Below are positions 40,439 through 53,149 of a stretch of 64,000 nucleotides of DNA, one piece after another. Numbering within the stretch: position 1 is the stretch's first letter; every line of letters begins with the position of its first letter. Made by a program: the position numbers and the translations under genes. The notes beneath the pieces were generated by a model. It did not search any database. It was not told the DNA's origin and saw nothing but the letters and a program-made list of their open reading frames with translations. The DNA is from Phaseolus vulgaris (taxonomy: Eukaryota > Streptophyta > Magnoliopsida > Fabales > Fabaceae), in the NCBI RefSeq assembly GCF_000499845.2, contig NC_023758.2, positions 21,001,285 through 21,065,284 of the forward strand, given 5' to 3'.

Positions 40439-41402
40439 TGATGGCAGAGCCCCCAACCACACACAACCACATAATAAGGAGGATGAAGATCTAGAAGTTG
40501 TTTATGGATTTATTTGTAAATATGGGTTTAATTGGGCTTTTGTTTATTTTTGTAGGCCCAATCAAGAGGACAACTCTAGGATGAAGGAATGTACAAACGT
40601 ATCCAAGAAGACCTTCAACTCATCAAAACATATACTAGAGCTTTGGTAAGAAGAACACAAAAAGATTGAGTTTCGGCTAACTAGTCAACATTATTTTTGG
40701 GTCAAACTTTAGTTTAAATAAATTTTATAAAGTTGTTTAGGATTTCATGGCCATGTATTCGGCCTAGTAGCATAAAATAATTGGACCAAATATTTGGGCC
40801 AAATAGCATAAGTTTTTGGGCTTGTATTTGGGCCAATATTAAAATAGGTCTAGTTAGGGTTAAAGTGACTAGCTAGGGTAACAATTAGGCTCATTTGAGG
40901 CCAATGTAACCCTAAAACATCTAGGGTATATTAGAGGATGCAAATTACCTTGGCATGGAGCACATGGACGTCCACATGGCAGCTTAGGAGTGGAGATGAT
41001 TTAGCATGGAAGGTGTGAGTTAAACATGGAAAACATGAGTCCACATGGCACCTTCTCATTGGAGTGTTTTGTTTTGAATTTTCAAATTTTGGCTCCAAAA
41101 TGTTCAACCCTATTGAGGTGCTTGACTCATGAATTAATAAGATCAATTTTATGAGTGTTATGCTGTCAAGTTGCTAGCTCTTGCACTCTCTTGTCTAAAC
41201 CTCTCTAGGTTAGACCCGTTTGGTCTTCTCCTTCACCTTTCCAAGTGATATGGCTCAACCAATCACTCTCCCTACTCCTCATGCACCTTTAAGGAATCCA
41301 TAGCTCCATTGGAGCAATCCTTGTTCCATTTCTTCCATCAAGCTTCCGCCCAATCCATCAACAATTCAAGAAATCAATCTGAAATGAAGGCACACACTAT
41401 CA
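40439..41402 (+). mobile_element. Solo LTR, family B, second copy (964 bp), TSD ATCAT/TTCAT
   Basis: This is a close relative of 26151-27118 along its whole length, with TGATGGCAGAG and ...CACACTATCA ends. Flanks are ATCAT (40434-40438) and TTCAT (41403-41407), a 4-of-5 match. It interrupts the gypsy ORF between the zinc knuckle and the protease region. Joining the flanks continues the reading as SDH-NSQSFRSNF. Confidence 0.88.
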
Positions 41403-42310
41403 TTCATAACTCACAATCTTTTAGATCTAACTTCCCTTCCTCTTCAAAAACCCCAAGTGAGGATGAATTTGAACTACCATGTGAAGGTGATTTTTTAGTG
41501 GTAAGGCGAATGTTGGGACAAACTAAAAAACCTTTTCATGAAAATTAAAGATAAAATATTTTTCACACCTGCTGCCTTATCAATAACAAGTTATGTTCCA
41601 TGATCATAGATGAAGAAGTTGTGCTAATGTGGCAAGTATAAGAGTAATGGAGAAACTTGGATTACCCATTATATCTCATACAAAATCCTATAAATTACAA
41701 TGGCTTAGTGAAGAGGGTGAAATTGTGGTCAATAAGCAAGTCCTTATAACATTTGTCATTGGAAAATATAAGGATAAAATTTGGTGTGATGTTGTGCCAA
41801 TGGAAGCAACACATGTTCTTTTGGGAAGGCCTTGGCAATATGATAGAAAATTTTTACATGATGGTCTTACCAACAAAATTTCTTTCAACTTCCATGAGCA
41901 AAAAATTATATTAAAACCTCTATCTCCAAAAGAAGTTAATGAGGATAAAATAAATGAAAAATAAGAGAGAAAATGAAAAAGGTGAGGAAAATATTAAGTC
42001 AAAATGGGTCTTATCATCTGACCCCACGCACTAAAAAATGTAATGTTGGTCCGTCCAAAATTAAATATTGCCTCTCCTACCAGATATTCTCCTTTCTTAT
42101 CTTATCCATCTATTACTAGTTCTACATACTTGAAGTATTTGTTAGAGAAGTTTGAGGATGTTTTTCAAAATCATCTTAAAGGTTTACACCTTCTAAGATA
42201 CATTCCACATCAAATTCACTTTATCCCTAAACATTCTCTACAAAAATCATCTTTATATAGAACTAATCCTAAAGTCAAAAGATCAATGCACATAAGTTTG
42301 ATTCACCTCA
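41403..42310 (+). pseudogene. Gypsy pol N-terminal part: protease and pre-RT remnants
   Basis: SEDEFELPCEGDFLVVRRML is followed by NIFHTCCLINNKLCSMIID, the stretch leading to the aspartic-protease active site. The expected IIDGGSCTN has become a frameshifted IIDEE near 41604-41620. Next come VMEKLGLPIISHTKSYKLQW and ATHVLLGRPWQYDRK (41641-41850). The pre-RT linker with LEKFEDVFQ and FIPKHSLQK is at about 42140-42250. The reading ends at about 42300 with no RT core, so the element is truncated here. Confidence 0.82.
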
Positions 42311-43750
42311 CACATCATACCTCATTGGTAGTGAATCTCCCTAGAAAAATCCTAACAATGATATCAAAGCTAGGTTTATTTTGGTGATTAGCTGAGATGA
42401 AGACAAATATGTTCTATTGTGGTAAAAACCCAACAATAATTAGGGGTCAAGGGAAGTGTGTTGAGCTAAATGGGGGATGAGAGGGTGGATGGGGGACAAG
42501 TATGACCTGTGTGGTAGAAACCCATGGTAAACCCCCAACTCGCAATTAAGGGGGATTATAAATTCAAGTGTGAGTTGAAAGTCTCAATTTAATAGAAATG
42601 AAGAAGTTCAGTAGCACATAAGAAAAAAAATCCATAAACATAAAACTTTAAGATTTTGGGTTGAATGTGATGTTGTGTTATCTTATATGGGCAACTTATA
42701 GCTCACTGATGGTGAATATTTCTAGTCTATCCCCCTAGATAAATCGAAACATTTGGGTCTTTTTGATGACACAACATTGAAAAGTTGAATTAGTATCAAC
42801 TTAAAGTCATAAATAACAGTCTAATTAGGTTTATGATACTGAGATATTGACTGATGTCCATGTAGCACACATGATTGTTTGGAAGTTCCAATTGTCTCTC
42901 AATTCCATGATTGAACTATACGCTACATTTAGAAAATCTACTAAAGAAATTATTATGCTTCTAAATCCAACTACTACAATATTTTCTACAAATCTCAACC
43001 TTACGAATTTCATCGAACCAATACTTTATTTCAGAAGAATTATGCAACAAGTCACCATCATGGAGGATCAATGATTACAACTTTAGTTACAAATGCTGTA
43101 ATCCTAAATCAATGATCATCCAACACAAATACAAATGATCTTTCACTTAACTATTTGAAGGAATCACAAAAGTGTTAAGCTACAAAGACCGTAAACAAAT
43201 AATAAAAATCAACTATTGATATCTTATTTGAATTGTTAATAAAAAAAAATTTATGACTCAATTGAAATAATTATAGATAGTATGACACATATGATTACTA
43301 GTTTAAAAAATCAAATTTTCATCCAAACATAAATATAAATAATCACGAGACAACATTGTTTAAACAAGATATTTGTATATAACAACACTTGAATAATTTT
43401 GTGACTTAAAAAAGAATTAATACACCCACAAACATAATGTATAAAAATTTCACATTTGATTAAAGACAACAATAACCTCAACCATATTCTCAAGTTTCTT
43501 TCTATTGTGTAGCTTTTCATTTTAATTACATTTTTGTTATTTTAATATAATTGGTTTTCCCTACTTTTAAAAAAATAAAATTTTAATTAGTCAAATTTTG
43601 ACTTACTTTTCCAAACTGACCTGGATAAAAAGATAAATAGAGGGCAAAATTCGATTCCAAAATTCAAATTTTGAACACGAAGATAAAGTTGACATACATA
43701 TTTTTTGTTATTTTTTTTAAAAAAAAGTATACTTCTTAAATTTTTTGATA
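42311..43750. other. Intergenic spacer upstream of the B3 gene
   Basis: The first part may be further LTR-retrotransposon debris (GGGGGATGAGAGGGTGGATGG near 42471). I cannot assign it. No gene is seen. Confidence 0.4.
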
Positions 43751-43758
43751 AAAAAAGG

Positions 43759-43766
43759 TATATATA
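43759..43766 (+). promoter_or_regulatory. TATA box of the B3-domain gene
   Basis: TATATATA lies about 35-40 bp before the first leader ATG and about 190 bp before the chosen start codon. This is a plausible distance to a start site near 43790-43800. It is the only strong TATA sequence near this gene. Confidence 0.55.
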
Positions 43767-43800
43767 GGAGAAAATTTGTAAAACATATTACCTCACTGTA

Positions 43801-43944
43801 ATGCAGAAGATTTTGACGTCACTTGAGGCAGAGGCTTCAACTGGGTTCAAGAGTTGGGTAGTTTTGAGGCCACCATCTTCGCTTTTGCTTCCTTCGTTTT
43901 GCCACCTTATACACTTTCATTTCTTTCAATTTTTCAGGTCATAG
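43801..43944 (+). other. Upstream ORF (47 codons) in the B3 gene leader
   Basis: An ATG at 43801 opens a 47-residue frame (starting MQKILTSLEAEASTG) that ends with TAG at 43942-43944, 13 bp before the chosen main start. If transcription starts near 43790, this would be a uORF lying near the cap. It could also be the start of an alternatively spliced form, because AG donors and acceptors lie inside the region. However, simple alternatives did not keep phase with exon 2. Confidence 0.45.
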
Positions 43945-43957
43945 TAGCTGCTCCACA

Positions 43958-46291
43958 ATGTCTTCTCGCAGATCAAATGGAAGAGGTGATCTTGCTACTG
44001 CTTTTATGCCTTATCTTCTTCTCATCACAATATTCATGCAATGCACTTTTTCCCCTATTTTCACAATCCAACAAAACAAAGTGCATGCCGGCCAACAAAA
44101 GCATTCTGATTATTTCAACTTTTAGTAGTGCATCTGCATGAGTTGTGTTATTCATTACTGTGTAAATCTGAAACCCAAAGATGGAACTCTGTTTATTGGG
44201 GATGCTCATGAGAAATTGCGTTCAAGTTGTAATTTTAAATAGGAGAAATTACTCAATTTTCCCTAAATTATTTTAGAACTTTTAATATCTTTAAATTTAA
44301 TTACTGACTAAATGGTTACAAAAGAAATTGATTTACTGTAAATTTGTAACCCTTTGAACCAGCTAAAAAAATTAACAATGGTTTTAAAAAGGTTATATTA
44401 CTCAATATGTCCATGAACTATTTTTGAATTTTCAATGGGTCTTTAAATTATTATTTTTTTAACTAGGTTCCTGATAAAGAAATCTGTTTTGGTCGAGTCC
44501 CTAAAATTTCTAAAGCCACCACAAATTATCAGTTTGTGGCAATTTTAAGACAAAAAAAAGTAATCCAAGGACCTATTTTTAAGGGACATAATTAGAAAAA
44601 TAAGTAATTTAGGATTTTATTAATTAATTCATAGATAGCTCATGGTCTTACAGATTAATTTAACCTTGCAAAAATTTTAGGAATTTAATTTAATAAATTA
44701 TATGATTAATAGCCCAATTAAGAAAATAGTTTAGACTTTGGAGACTTATTTATAAAATTCTCAGATAGTTCCGAATACACTCAATAAGTTCACATTTTAA
44801 ATATAGAATATCTCAATGTGTATGTAAAATATACAGATATTCCTTGAAAGGTTTTTGGGTTTATGCTGTGGCTATAGTATTATCATGTCCTTTAATATAA
44901 TGTCATAAACTTCCTTTGTAAAGCAAAATTTGATCTCTGAGTCTTGCACTAAGTGAGGGGCTCTGCGGAGTTAACCTTATAAGAAAGAAAACTTGAAGGA
45001 AAATGAAATTAATGTCTCAAACTAAAACTATAATTTATACATGAGCTAAAAATCAGATTATTGACTTGGCTTATTAGCAGTAATCCATTTCAAATTGTTT
45101 TCCTTCTATGATTACTGAACTTACTGTTTCATATCAATTTTGCAAACTTGAGAGTTCATCATTCTTTTGTATTAGCCAACCAACATTTTGAAAAAATAAA
45201 CAATGTTTGAGAGGTGATTCTGGAAACCATTTATATTACATGCATCAATCTTATTTATCTAGATATATGAAAGATTTGCAGACTAAGTTTTCTTTATGCA
45301 GTAGCTAGTGGCAGAGTTGCATTGGAAAAGGAAGTCCCCTTACCACAGCTGCCAGATCATACAACAAATTTGCAATGGGATGAGGTTAAACCACTTTCAG
45401 GAAAACCATACAGTCATAATATTCTTTCACCTACAAATCTCTGTCCCCGTTATTATATGGTAATTTGGCACTTGGTTTTATAGACCTCATATCCCATTTG
45501 GTTCATTTTAGTGCGAAAGATAAAAGAGATATAGAAGTCAATTGACTATAATGTTGTCTAATAGCACTCTTTCTTCCTACTTCTACCAGTGGAGTTGAAT
45601 TTAAGATCATGGATTAGAGACCAGCAGGGATGTATGTTTGTGTACATCAACATAAAGGCAAAACAGATTAAACAAATGAAAAAGGGGACAAGCGTGACTT
45701 CAATTCTAATGTTTTTTTGTTGATGCATCATTATGTCTTAGTCTTGATCATGGCCACTGATTTTACCACATTTGGTTTAATGGTAGGAAACGTTGGAGTT
45801 GAATTTGTTGTTTCATAAAGGTCTATTTTCTGTATCACGCAGAAAATTTATTTATTTACTATGTCTTGAGACATCATGCACACATTGAAACACAAGACTA
45901 TTAATATTTTATACTCTTCTTTCACACATTTTACATGGGATAATCATTTTAAATATTTTTATTTGTTTGTATATAGTGGCTTGCGTCCAACTTACGGTTA
46001 GAACTTCCTTCTTGTGAGGTCCCCACCATACTCACCTATATGGGCAAGAGCTGGGACATGGTGTATTGTGGACAAAACAAACAGCAGGTTTTTAATGTCG
46101 CAGGATGGAAAAAGTTTGCTGTTGAAAATTGTTTGAGGATTGGAGATGCATGCATTTTTGATCTCATGGAAAGCAGTGACAAGAAAATAATCTTTGAAGT
46201 TCAGATTCTTAGAGGTGACATTCCATCCGAAATTCTTGAAAATGAAATGATCACGGGTCAGAGTCGGGAAATGCCAATTGTCCTTAACTAG
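43958..46291 (+). CDS. B3-domain protein (3 exons, 166 aa)
   Basis: B3 domains are plant-specific DNA-binding folds found in REM, ARF, RAV and LAV transcription factors. Exons are 43958-43985, 45302-45459 and 45977-46291, with GT/AG borders, matching phases and 501 nt in total. The encoded protein begins MSSRRSNGR and continues VALEKEVPLPQLPDHTTNLQ. Its B3 domain spans roughly residues 50-150: SGKPYSHNILSPTNLCPRYYM, then LELPSCEVPTILTYMGKSWD, then FNVAGWKKFAVENCLRIGDA and CIFDLME. The WxxF-VGDAC-F signature is typical of short REM-like B3 proteins with a single domain. The first exon is short and chosen because its phase (one base, G) makes codon GTA with exon 2; another 5' exon is possible. 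The gene converges on DRT111, about 870 bp apart. Confidence 0.8.
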
Positions 46292-47162
46292 TATTTTTTA
46301 ACCATCTAATGCATTTTATTTTCCTTTTCATTCTGAGATGGTTAAGGACTTGAGGGTTATTGGATATCTTTTCTTGTGAGAGTAGGTGAGTGAATGGAAT
46401 TAGTTGCTGCCGCAACTTGTTACGAGTAGTAAAGTTGTGCTATGTTCCGTTTCTAAATACAACTTGAATTTTATTATGGTCAGAGTCACAAATTAGTACT
46501 TTCTGGGCAAACATTGAATGCTATTTTTTTGCTTTACTCTGGGTTGTGTTCCTTGTTAGATTATGTTATTGTTTATGGGTAGAGATCGGACAATCGCTTT
46601 TCCCTTTCAAATAAACTCTCAATGTCTCTATTATAAGCTGATTTGATCATTATACACTATATTTGGATAAACATTTTGTGTCCCAGACGCACATTTATGT
46701 CAAACTAAAGTTGTTTTTGGTAGAATTAAAATAATAACAACAATAATGACTGTCTCAAATCAAAGTTACTTGTCTTTAAAAGCATGTTAAACGACAAAAG
46801 AAATTCAGTTAAACTAATCTTTTAAACCATAAATCACTTTATATATAACTTAATCAAGATCACTTAAAAGTCAATTTTAAAACATTGTACCCGTACTAAT
46901 GTTCATTCAATGCTACCTTAATCTCCAATCAATATTAAAGAACTTCGAATGTAGAGCAACAACATTAGCACTAGTAAGGAACTTTCAATGTTCTTGTGAT
47001 CATAGTAATTACCTGAGCGACAATCCTTTGTCACTATTACAAACACATGGACCAAGACTAAGCTTCAGACAATGCTCAACTATCATGTAATTAAGATAAA
47101 CCTCGATTTCAAGTCTTCAGTGCATTTCACTAAGGACCTTACAAAAATAACGCGCTGTTCTT
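46292..47162. other. Intergenic region between convergent B3 and DRT111 genes
   Basis: It holds the 3' UTRs of both genes, most likely the first ~200 bp after 46291 for B3. No further gene is seen. Confidence 0.5.
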
Positions 47163-50100
47163 TCAGGTGAAGCCAGGAATTTCTCCAGGCATTGGAGCTA
47201 ACTCATTCTTGCTAAACTTCTCCTCGTCATAAAACGAGGCACGCACCACTCTTCCCCCAAAATATCGACCATCGAGGTCAATAAGCGCTTTAGTTGTTTC
47301 TTCGGATCTCTCAAATTGCACAAATATTCTTACAGCTTCATTAGTGGGGAAATTTGGTTCTGTTATCTCAAATATCAGAACTCGTGTTACAGTTCCATAC
47401 TTGGCACATTCTGATCCTACCTCATCTTCCAGCTCGTCGTCTACCTCACCAGGACCCACCTTCAACAAGAAAACACGCATTAGTGAGTCATCTACGATCA
47501 ATTAAACTGCAACAATGCCACATCGGATGACTTATGCAATCATTATTAAGATTTTCATGGCATAGATTAACTGCTAAGGCATCACACAGTATGCAAATGC
47601 ATACTTGAAAGGGAATTATTAGGTTAATATTCTTTATAGGTGTAGGAGAAGAAAATAAAAATGCAAATGAATTAAATTATTTTAAAAAGTTAATACAACT
47701 TATGTACTTAATTTATACAAACTTTCTCTTCTAACTTGTGTAAAAGACAAGGTGCTGAGTAGATTTAAACAACGGACGGGTGGAAGCTCAATTCAATGTA
47801 CCTTCTTATTTTGTTCTCTTATTAATAAAAATTCGTGGAAAATTTTATCCAAATTTTATCCAAGTATAATTTCAGGATACAAACACACCACCTAGGGTCT
47901 CTTGTGAACACACGAACTCGTGAAGGAAATCATAACTATTGTATCCACTAAAATTCAATGTAAAAAGATATCAACTTTTGGAATTGGAAAGCTCTTCAGT
48001 ACATATGTTTGCATCACAGTTTTTTTACGCTGGCTTTTGTAACTATTATTTATTTCCTTCTCCGCACAGACTTCAAAGAAGACGTCTGTTGATCATTGTC
48101 AACAAAAACATGATCATATAAACACATCAATCTGATTTGTTACCCTTTAGTGATCAAATCCTAGGACTTTGTAATGTGCAAAGGAGGAAACAAATGATGC
48201 ACACGAATATGTTTTAAAATCCAGTGTCCAGACAGTCTACAGCATATACAAACTATGTGCGAAACGAGTCCAGAAATACTGTATCAAACATTACAGTACA
48301 TGCACAAAGTAAAAATGACTTAGTTAAAAATCAAGATCATAACCTAAACTTTCCAAAAGAAACAGAACTTATTACTCCTTTACCATGGAAGTTAAAGGGA
48401 TTAACTGATGGAAGAAGGCCAAGCTAAGACCCAAGTTCAGGTCCAACTACTAGGTCCATGGCAAGGAAGATACAAAAAGACGACTCTGCTACTGATGGCA
48501 GAGAAACCTTCCTATACATGTTCAAAATGCCATAAACCTAGTATAGAATTGTAGAGTAGAATTTATTTTCTTGTCAAAAGTAGAATAGGAATTTTACTTG
48601 TAATTTTTTCTTAATTGTAATTAGGGTCGGATTTAGGCATCTAAAAACCAACCTAGGTTAAATTAGGGCTTCTAGAAGACTCCTAATTAACCTAGGCAAG
48701 TCATTTAGACCTAAATGAGTCACATGAAGCACACCTTGTGTCATCACTTTCTCTTTCATACATTCATTCCTTATATTTTTTTCTTGTATTCATCCACCTA
48801 CCTCATCCAGTGGTATAAGACTATTATTCATTTTCATCTCTTCTACACTTATTTAGTTCTTCTTAACTTTTGTTCACACTTCTCAACATTCACTACCATA
48901 AAACATTTATGACCCTACAACACCCAGGAGGATAACTTTAATGAGTTTGAAAGTCACTTTACCATCCCAAATTATAAAACATATATTCATCCACCCAACT
49001 AGAGCCTAAATGTGAAAGATGGACCCAAGATACATAAACCATGCAACTTGTTTATAATGTCATCCCCTATTTACAACTTTAAATATTAAGTTGCATCTTA
49101 ATGAACTTTTGTTCCATACACGTTCTCTTTTATATACTTAACTAAAACCCTACACTTCACATTGCTAGGCTTTACTCCACCACTCAAATTTAGAGTGTAC
49201 CCCTTCTCTAGTCTTATCAACTAAAAACATATCATGCACAAGAAGCATGTGAAACACCAGGTAGAAACACGTTTTGCACAATACTACACTTCTATTTCAA
49301 GCATGTCCTCTGTATTCCTAAAACCTCAAGTAAAGCCTTATATCATCATAGTTGGCTGCAAGCAATTACAGATTAAATGTCTGCCCCACATTCTAAAGCA
49401 CAACCAATAACAGCAAATTGTCAATGGTTTTTATAGTTGACGTAGCTATGTCGGTCTCCATAGGCTGTATTGACCATTTGAAGTCTCACATAGCATCCAA
49501 GTACAGTACACAAATCTATGGCAATGGCTACAGAAAAGCATTTTTCTCTAGTTTCAAAGAAAGCCTCAATTTGATTCTTCCTCGCCATGGCTTCTAATTT
49601 GATCCAGCATTGACCTCTTTATTACCTTGACAAAAAGAATGTCTTCCATGTAATTTATAGGAGGAAGTTTACACTGGAGAAACCTCCTAGTTTTGTTGTT
49701 TGGGGAAAATCTCAATGGGCTCATAAATCCTTGTTACAGACCCAAAAGCAGTGCCCTTGAGTTTGGTTAGTCTGCTTTAAAACGTTATTCAAGAATTTGG
49801 CATGACTCATGTTAATGTTGTTAATTTGGTTTTCTATCCGCATCAATCCCCTATCAATGAATCAACCTTATTTATATGGATGCATAAACATCATAAGAAG
49901 CATACTTTCTATACCTTCAAGTTTAGCAATTATTGGTATAGCATTTGCATGCCAAATCTCAAAAACATCACCAGAAATACTAAAGTTAGGACAATTAATA
50001 TGGACATGATTATCAAGCTAGAATGCTAACTCAGACTTGGATGAGTTTACATGCCCATGATGACACAACTGTATAAACTCAGTTGCAGAATCCTATTTGA

Positions 50101-51998
50101 ACAAGCTTGAGTCAACTCACACAAACTCGTTTGAACTCAGTCAATCTCATGAGTTCAGTAACGAGCTCACAAGCTCATTAGGGTAAAATTATTTTACTCA
50201 AAACAACAGTTATTGATGTCATTATTTGAGTCTCAAAACACAAAAAACGAACATTAAGGCTTGTTCTCAGTCTACTCGTACACAAGTTTATTTTGATTTG
50301 CTATGGTTGATTTCCTCTGCATGGGGGTCTCTCAGCTCAAACAGAACTGCAAACTGCTTACAGCCCTGTTTTTTGTTTCTCTATGTTGTCTATATTTTAT
50401 ATGTTTGAGAAAGGCTGAAATTCTGAGAGCATTAATTTCAAGTTTCAACATTTTAAATTTCAGGAATTGGCAGTATATTTTGGATTTATCTTGCAATGTC
50501 TATGGTATAATAATTTTAGGAATTGGGAGTATATTTCAGAATGATTTATGAATTTTATATTGAGTAAACTACTGCAAGTATACAGTCAAGGCCTCCATGA
50601 ATTTACTCAAGTTTGACAACCTATAAAATGTATACAAGTGAAACACAATTTCTATATGATAAAGGAAGCTGATCAGCAGAATGAAAACCTAATAAAAAGC
50701 TTGACGCATTCATTGTAAAGTTAAATAATAGAAGCACTGAAAACCATAGCTCATATCATTAAATCCATCACTCATCACGATTATTAAAACCACATCCATC
50801 ACTGACCAAGCCAAGACATCACAAGGCCTCATCGCGTGCAAAATAACAAATTAACCCGTAATAATTTTTAACGGAAACTCCACATCAGGCAGACCAAAAT
50901 ATACGATATCACAAGCAACAAAAATGCGAAAATTACATCCTATCTGAAGTTAACACAAGACGGTTAATCTAAGGCAGCAACATCCAAAGGAATTGACCAA
51001 AATCAAGAAGAGAATCAGCCATAACACAAGCTCACTAGTTACCTCATAAAACACAATCCTGACTGAGAAACTTTCAACATCACTAAAGATCAATATCCAA
51101 AAGCACTCGAATGAATTCAACACAATTACACAAACAAGCACTTATCATATCAAAACGCACCCAATAAACAGATGTAACATACCATATTCCTAAGCAGCAG
51201 CACCTTGGTAGGCACTCCATTGATGTTAACACTCTTCACTTTCTTGCTGTTATCACTAGCATTCACAATAACCCCAGCTCTTCTATCCGTTTTCTTTGCC
51301 ATCAAAGGAGTGGTAATCCCCTGCTCCTGCTTCCCAAGTCCCTGCCCCTCCTTCCACCCCATCTTCGCCATCATCCTCTGCGCCGCCGTCATCTGCCCAC
51401 CCGCCCCCACTCCCAACCCTCCTGTCTCAGACTTCCCAATGCTAAACCCGTCCGAATTCGCCGTCGGCGGCGGTGACGGCGATCTCGGCACGGCCCCACT
51501 CATTACGGCGCGTCTCCTCCACGCCTCTTCGCCGGAAACATTCAACCTCGACTCATTGTACTCCCTATCTCGCTCTCGTTCCTTCTCGCGCTCCCTCTCT
51601 TCGTCCTCCTCCTCCTGGCGGCGGCGTTCGAGCTCGCGCAGCATCTCGGCCTCACGGGCCTTGCGCTTGCGGTCGCGGCGGTACTCCTCATAGTCGTTGG
51701 GCCGGGCCGGGTCGTACTCCTCGAGAACGGTGGACTGGACGCCGACGAGAGCGGGTTGGAGGGCTTCGTCGGGAGGCGGAGCGGGCGTGGGGGAAAGAAG
51801 GGCCTTAGGGTTGGCAACAACGGGCTTGGGCTTGGGCTGAGTTCGGAGGAGGGTTTGGGGAGGCGCGAAGAGTGAGGCGGGCTTGCGGAGCGTGGCAGGG
51901 GCCATCTTGGTGCTGGAAGACCAGACATTGGGAGTGGCTTTGTTGTCTTCCTCCGCAGACGAAGGTGGAGGAAGGTCTCCGTACAAACCACCCAACAT
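47163..51998 (-). CDS. DRT111: DRT111/SPF45 splicing factor (2 exons, 370 aa)
   Basis: SPF45 (RBM17) helps select 3' splice sites and links to the U2 complex; the plant member is DRT111, first named as a DNA-damage tolerance gene and later shown to act in splicing. Exons are 51998-51183 (272 codons) and 47459-47163 (98 codons plus stop), with a 3.7-kb intron and phase 0. Residues 1-95 are Pro-rich and begin MLGGLYGDLPPPSS. Residues 100-150 form an acidic/basic helix (KRKAREAEMLRELERRRQEE). The G-patch is at 204-245 (AQRMMAKMGWKEGQGLGKQE). The C-terminal RRM of the UHM type is at about 264-370, with the RYF triplet in DGRYFGGR. The first exon is strikingly GC-rich compared with the region, which produces long shadow ORFs on the other strand. 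Length is close to Arabidopsis DRT111. Confidence 0.94.
47460..51182 (-). other. DRT111 intron (3.7 kb), possible LTR debris
   Basis: I see no gene within it. A stretch at about 48370-48920 (phrases such as AGGGTCGGATTTAGGCATC, then C/T-rich DNA) may be an LTR fragment, but I could not find its partner or borders. Confidence 0.4.
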
Positions 51999-52440
51999 TT
52001 GAATATTGAAAATTGAAACCAGACAACAATGGATTCGTCGATTCTACTATCAATTCAGAAGGGGAAACCAGAAAAGATAGATAAAAGGGGACAATGAATA
52101 GTGGTGTGGGCTTAGATTAGGGATTGGCTCATGACACCAACACCGAACAAGGCACAACACCCGCGGCCGAATACTGGTAGCCGTTGAGTCAGCTCCGTGG
52201 CCTCAATGAGTCGATGGGTCTCGGTCGCGCACTCGATCTTGTCGCGGCACAGTCATTTATATATTTATATATATAGTAACTTTAGTAGTTAAATAAAGTA
52301 CAGTATTGTGAAAATAAAATATGTTTTCAGTTTTCTTGTTGGAGTATATTGATAATATTATTTTTTTACTTTTTTAAGAAAAATGATAATTGTTTTTATT
52401 GGAAATGTGTTTGGTATCTTTTTTGCAAATGAATGTTTGG
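51999..52440. other. DRT111 promoter side
   Basis: This sits upstream of the minus-strand DRT111 start. It is moderately GC-rich near 52150-52250 (CACCCGCGGCCGAATACTGG). No confident TATA box was found. Confidence 0.35.
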
Positions 52441-52960
52441 TTGGTCTCTAAATAGAGAAGGAAGTTCACCTAAACAAGATTTTTTTTTATGCTAGTAAAA
52501 ATACAAAATATAATAATATGTGTGACAAAGAATAGTGTATAGATGTATTGAATGAGATAAAATGTACTTGTTGAAAAATTTGTATTTATAAGCCCTTCGG
52601 ATAGTGGCTCTCAGGTTGACTTTATGATAGTCATTATGACCTATAGGTAGCAGCTCAACCATTATAACCTATTAAATTGGTCGTTCAACTCATTATTGAC
52701 ATTTATGGTAATTAGAGCCTGGTTATAGAATATCGATAATCACTTCGAGCTAATGACATTCCCGACTTTATGATGGGTAGGTACACAAGTCCCCAAACTC
52801 GGAAGTCGAGGTGATACCCAGGTGGATTAGACTGAGGTATGAACGAGCTGCCACACTGCCGAACTCGAAGTTGATACCCGTGAGTCTAGTGGTTACTGGG
52901 AGAGGTGTTCCTCTTGAGAAGTCGGGCAGGTTGTTCCCACGATTCCACTTTGAAATAACA
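52441..52960 (+). mobile_element. LTR or leader of a gypsy element with Transposase_28-type gag
   Basis: A TATA-type box TTGTATTTATAAGCCC is near 52584. The following sequence is pyrimidine-poor and contains GGTAGGTACACAAGTCCCC (about 52777), similar in style to LTRs of this class. The gag-like region follows. I could not find a second copy of this LTR, so its borders are loose. Confidence 0.5.
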
Positions 52961-53149
52961 AGGAAAAATAAAGGTAATTTATATTGTGATAACGCATCAT
53001 TACGACGACAGTTACTATCACGTCTCTTCAGTTTCCCCTTAATTATTTCCTTCTCGAATCATCTTTTAACACCTTTTGAGTTGACACTAGTTTTCCGCGC
53101 TTATGGTTTTTACCTTTTGCTTTTTCCTATTCTAATTCATGTTTCCTTT

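Noticed and set aside
43854..44141. 95-codon plus-strand ORF over the B3 leader and first intron
   Set aside because: It is hydrophobic with no domain and overlaps the better-supported splice model. It runs through the predicted intron.
51205..51808. Two long plus-strand ORFs (162 and 111 codons) opposite DRT111 exon 1
   Set aside because: They are antisense shadows of the GC-rich DRT111 coding exon. Ser/Arg/Pro-rich composition follows from the sense codons, and no domain is visible.
51542..51991. 149-codon minus-strand ORF in another frame of DRT111 exon 1
   Set aside because: It overlaps the DRT111 frame, is rich in Pro/Arg/Ser from the GC-rich sequence, and has no recognisable domain.
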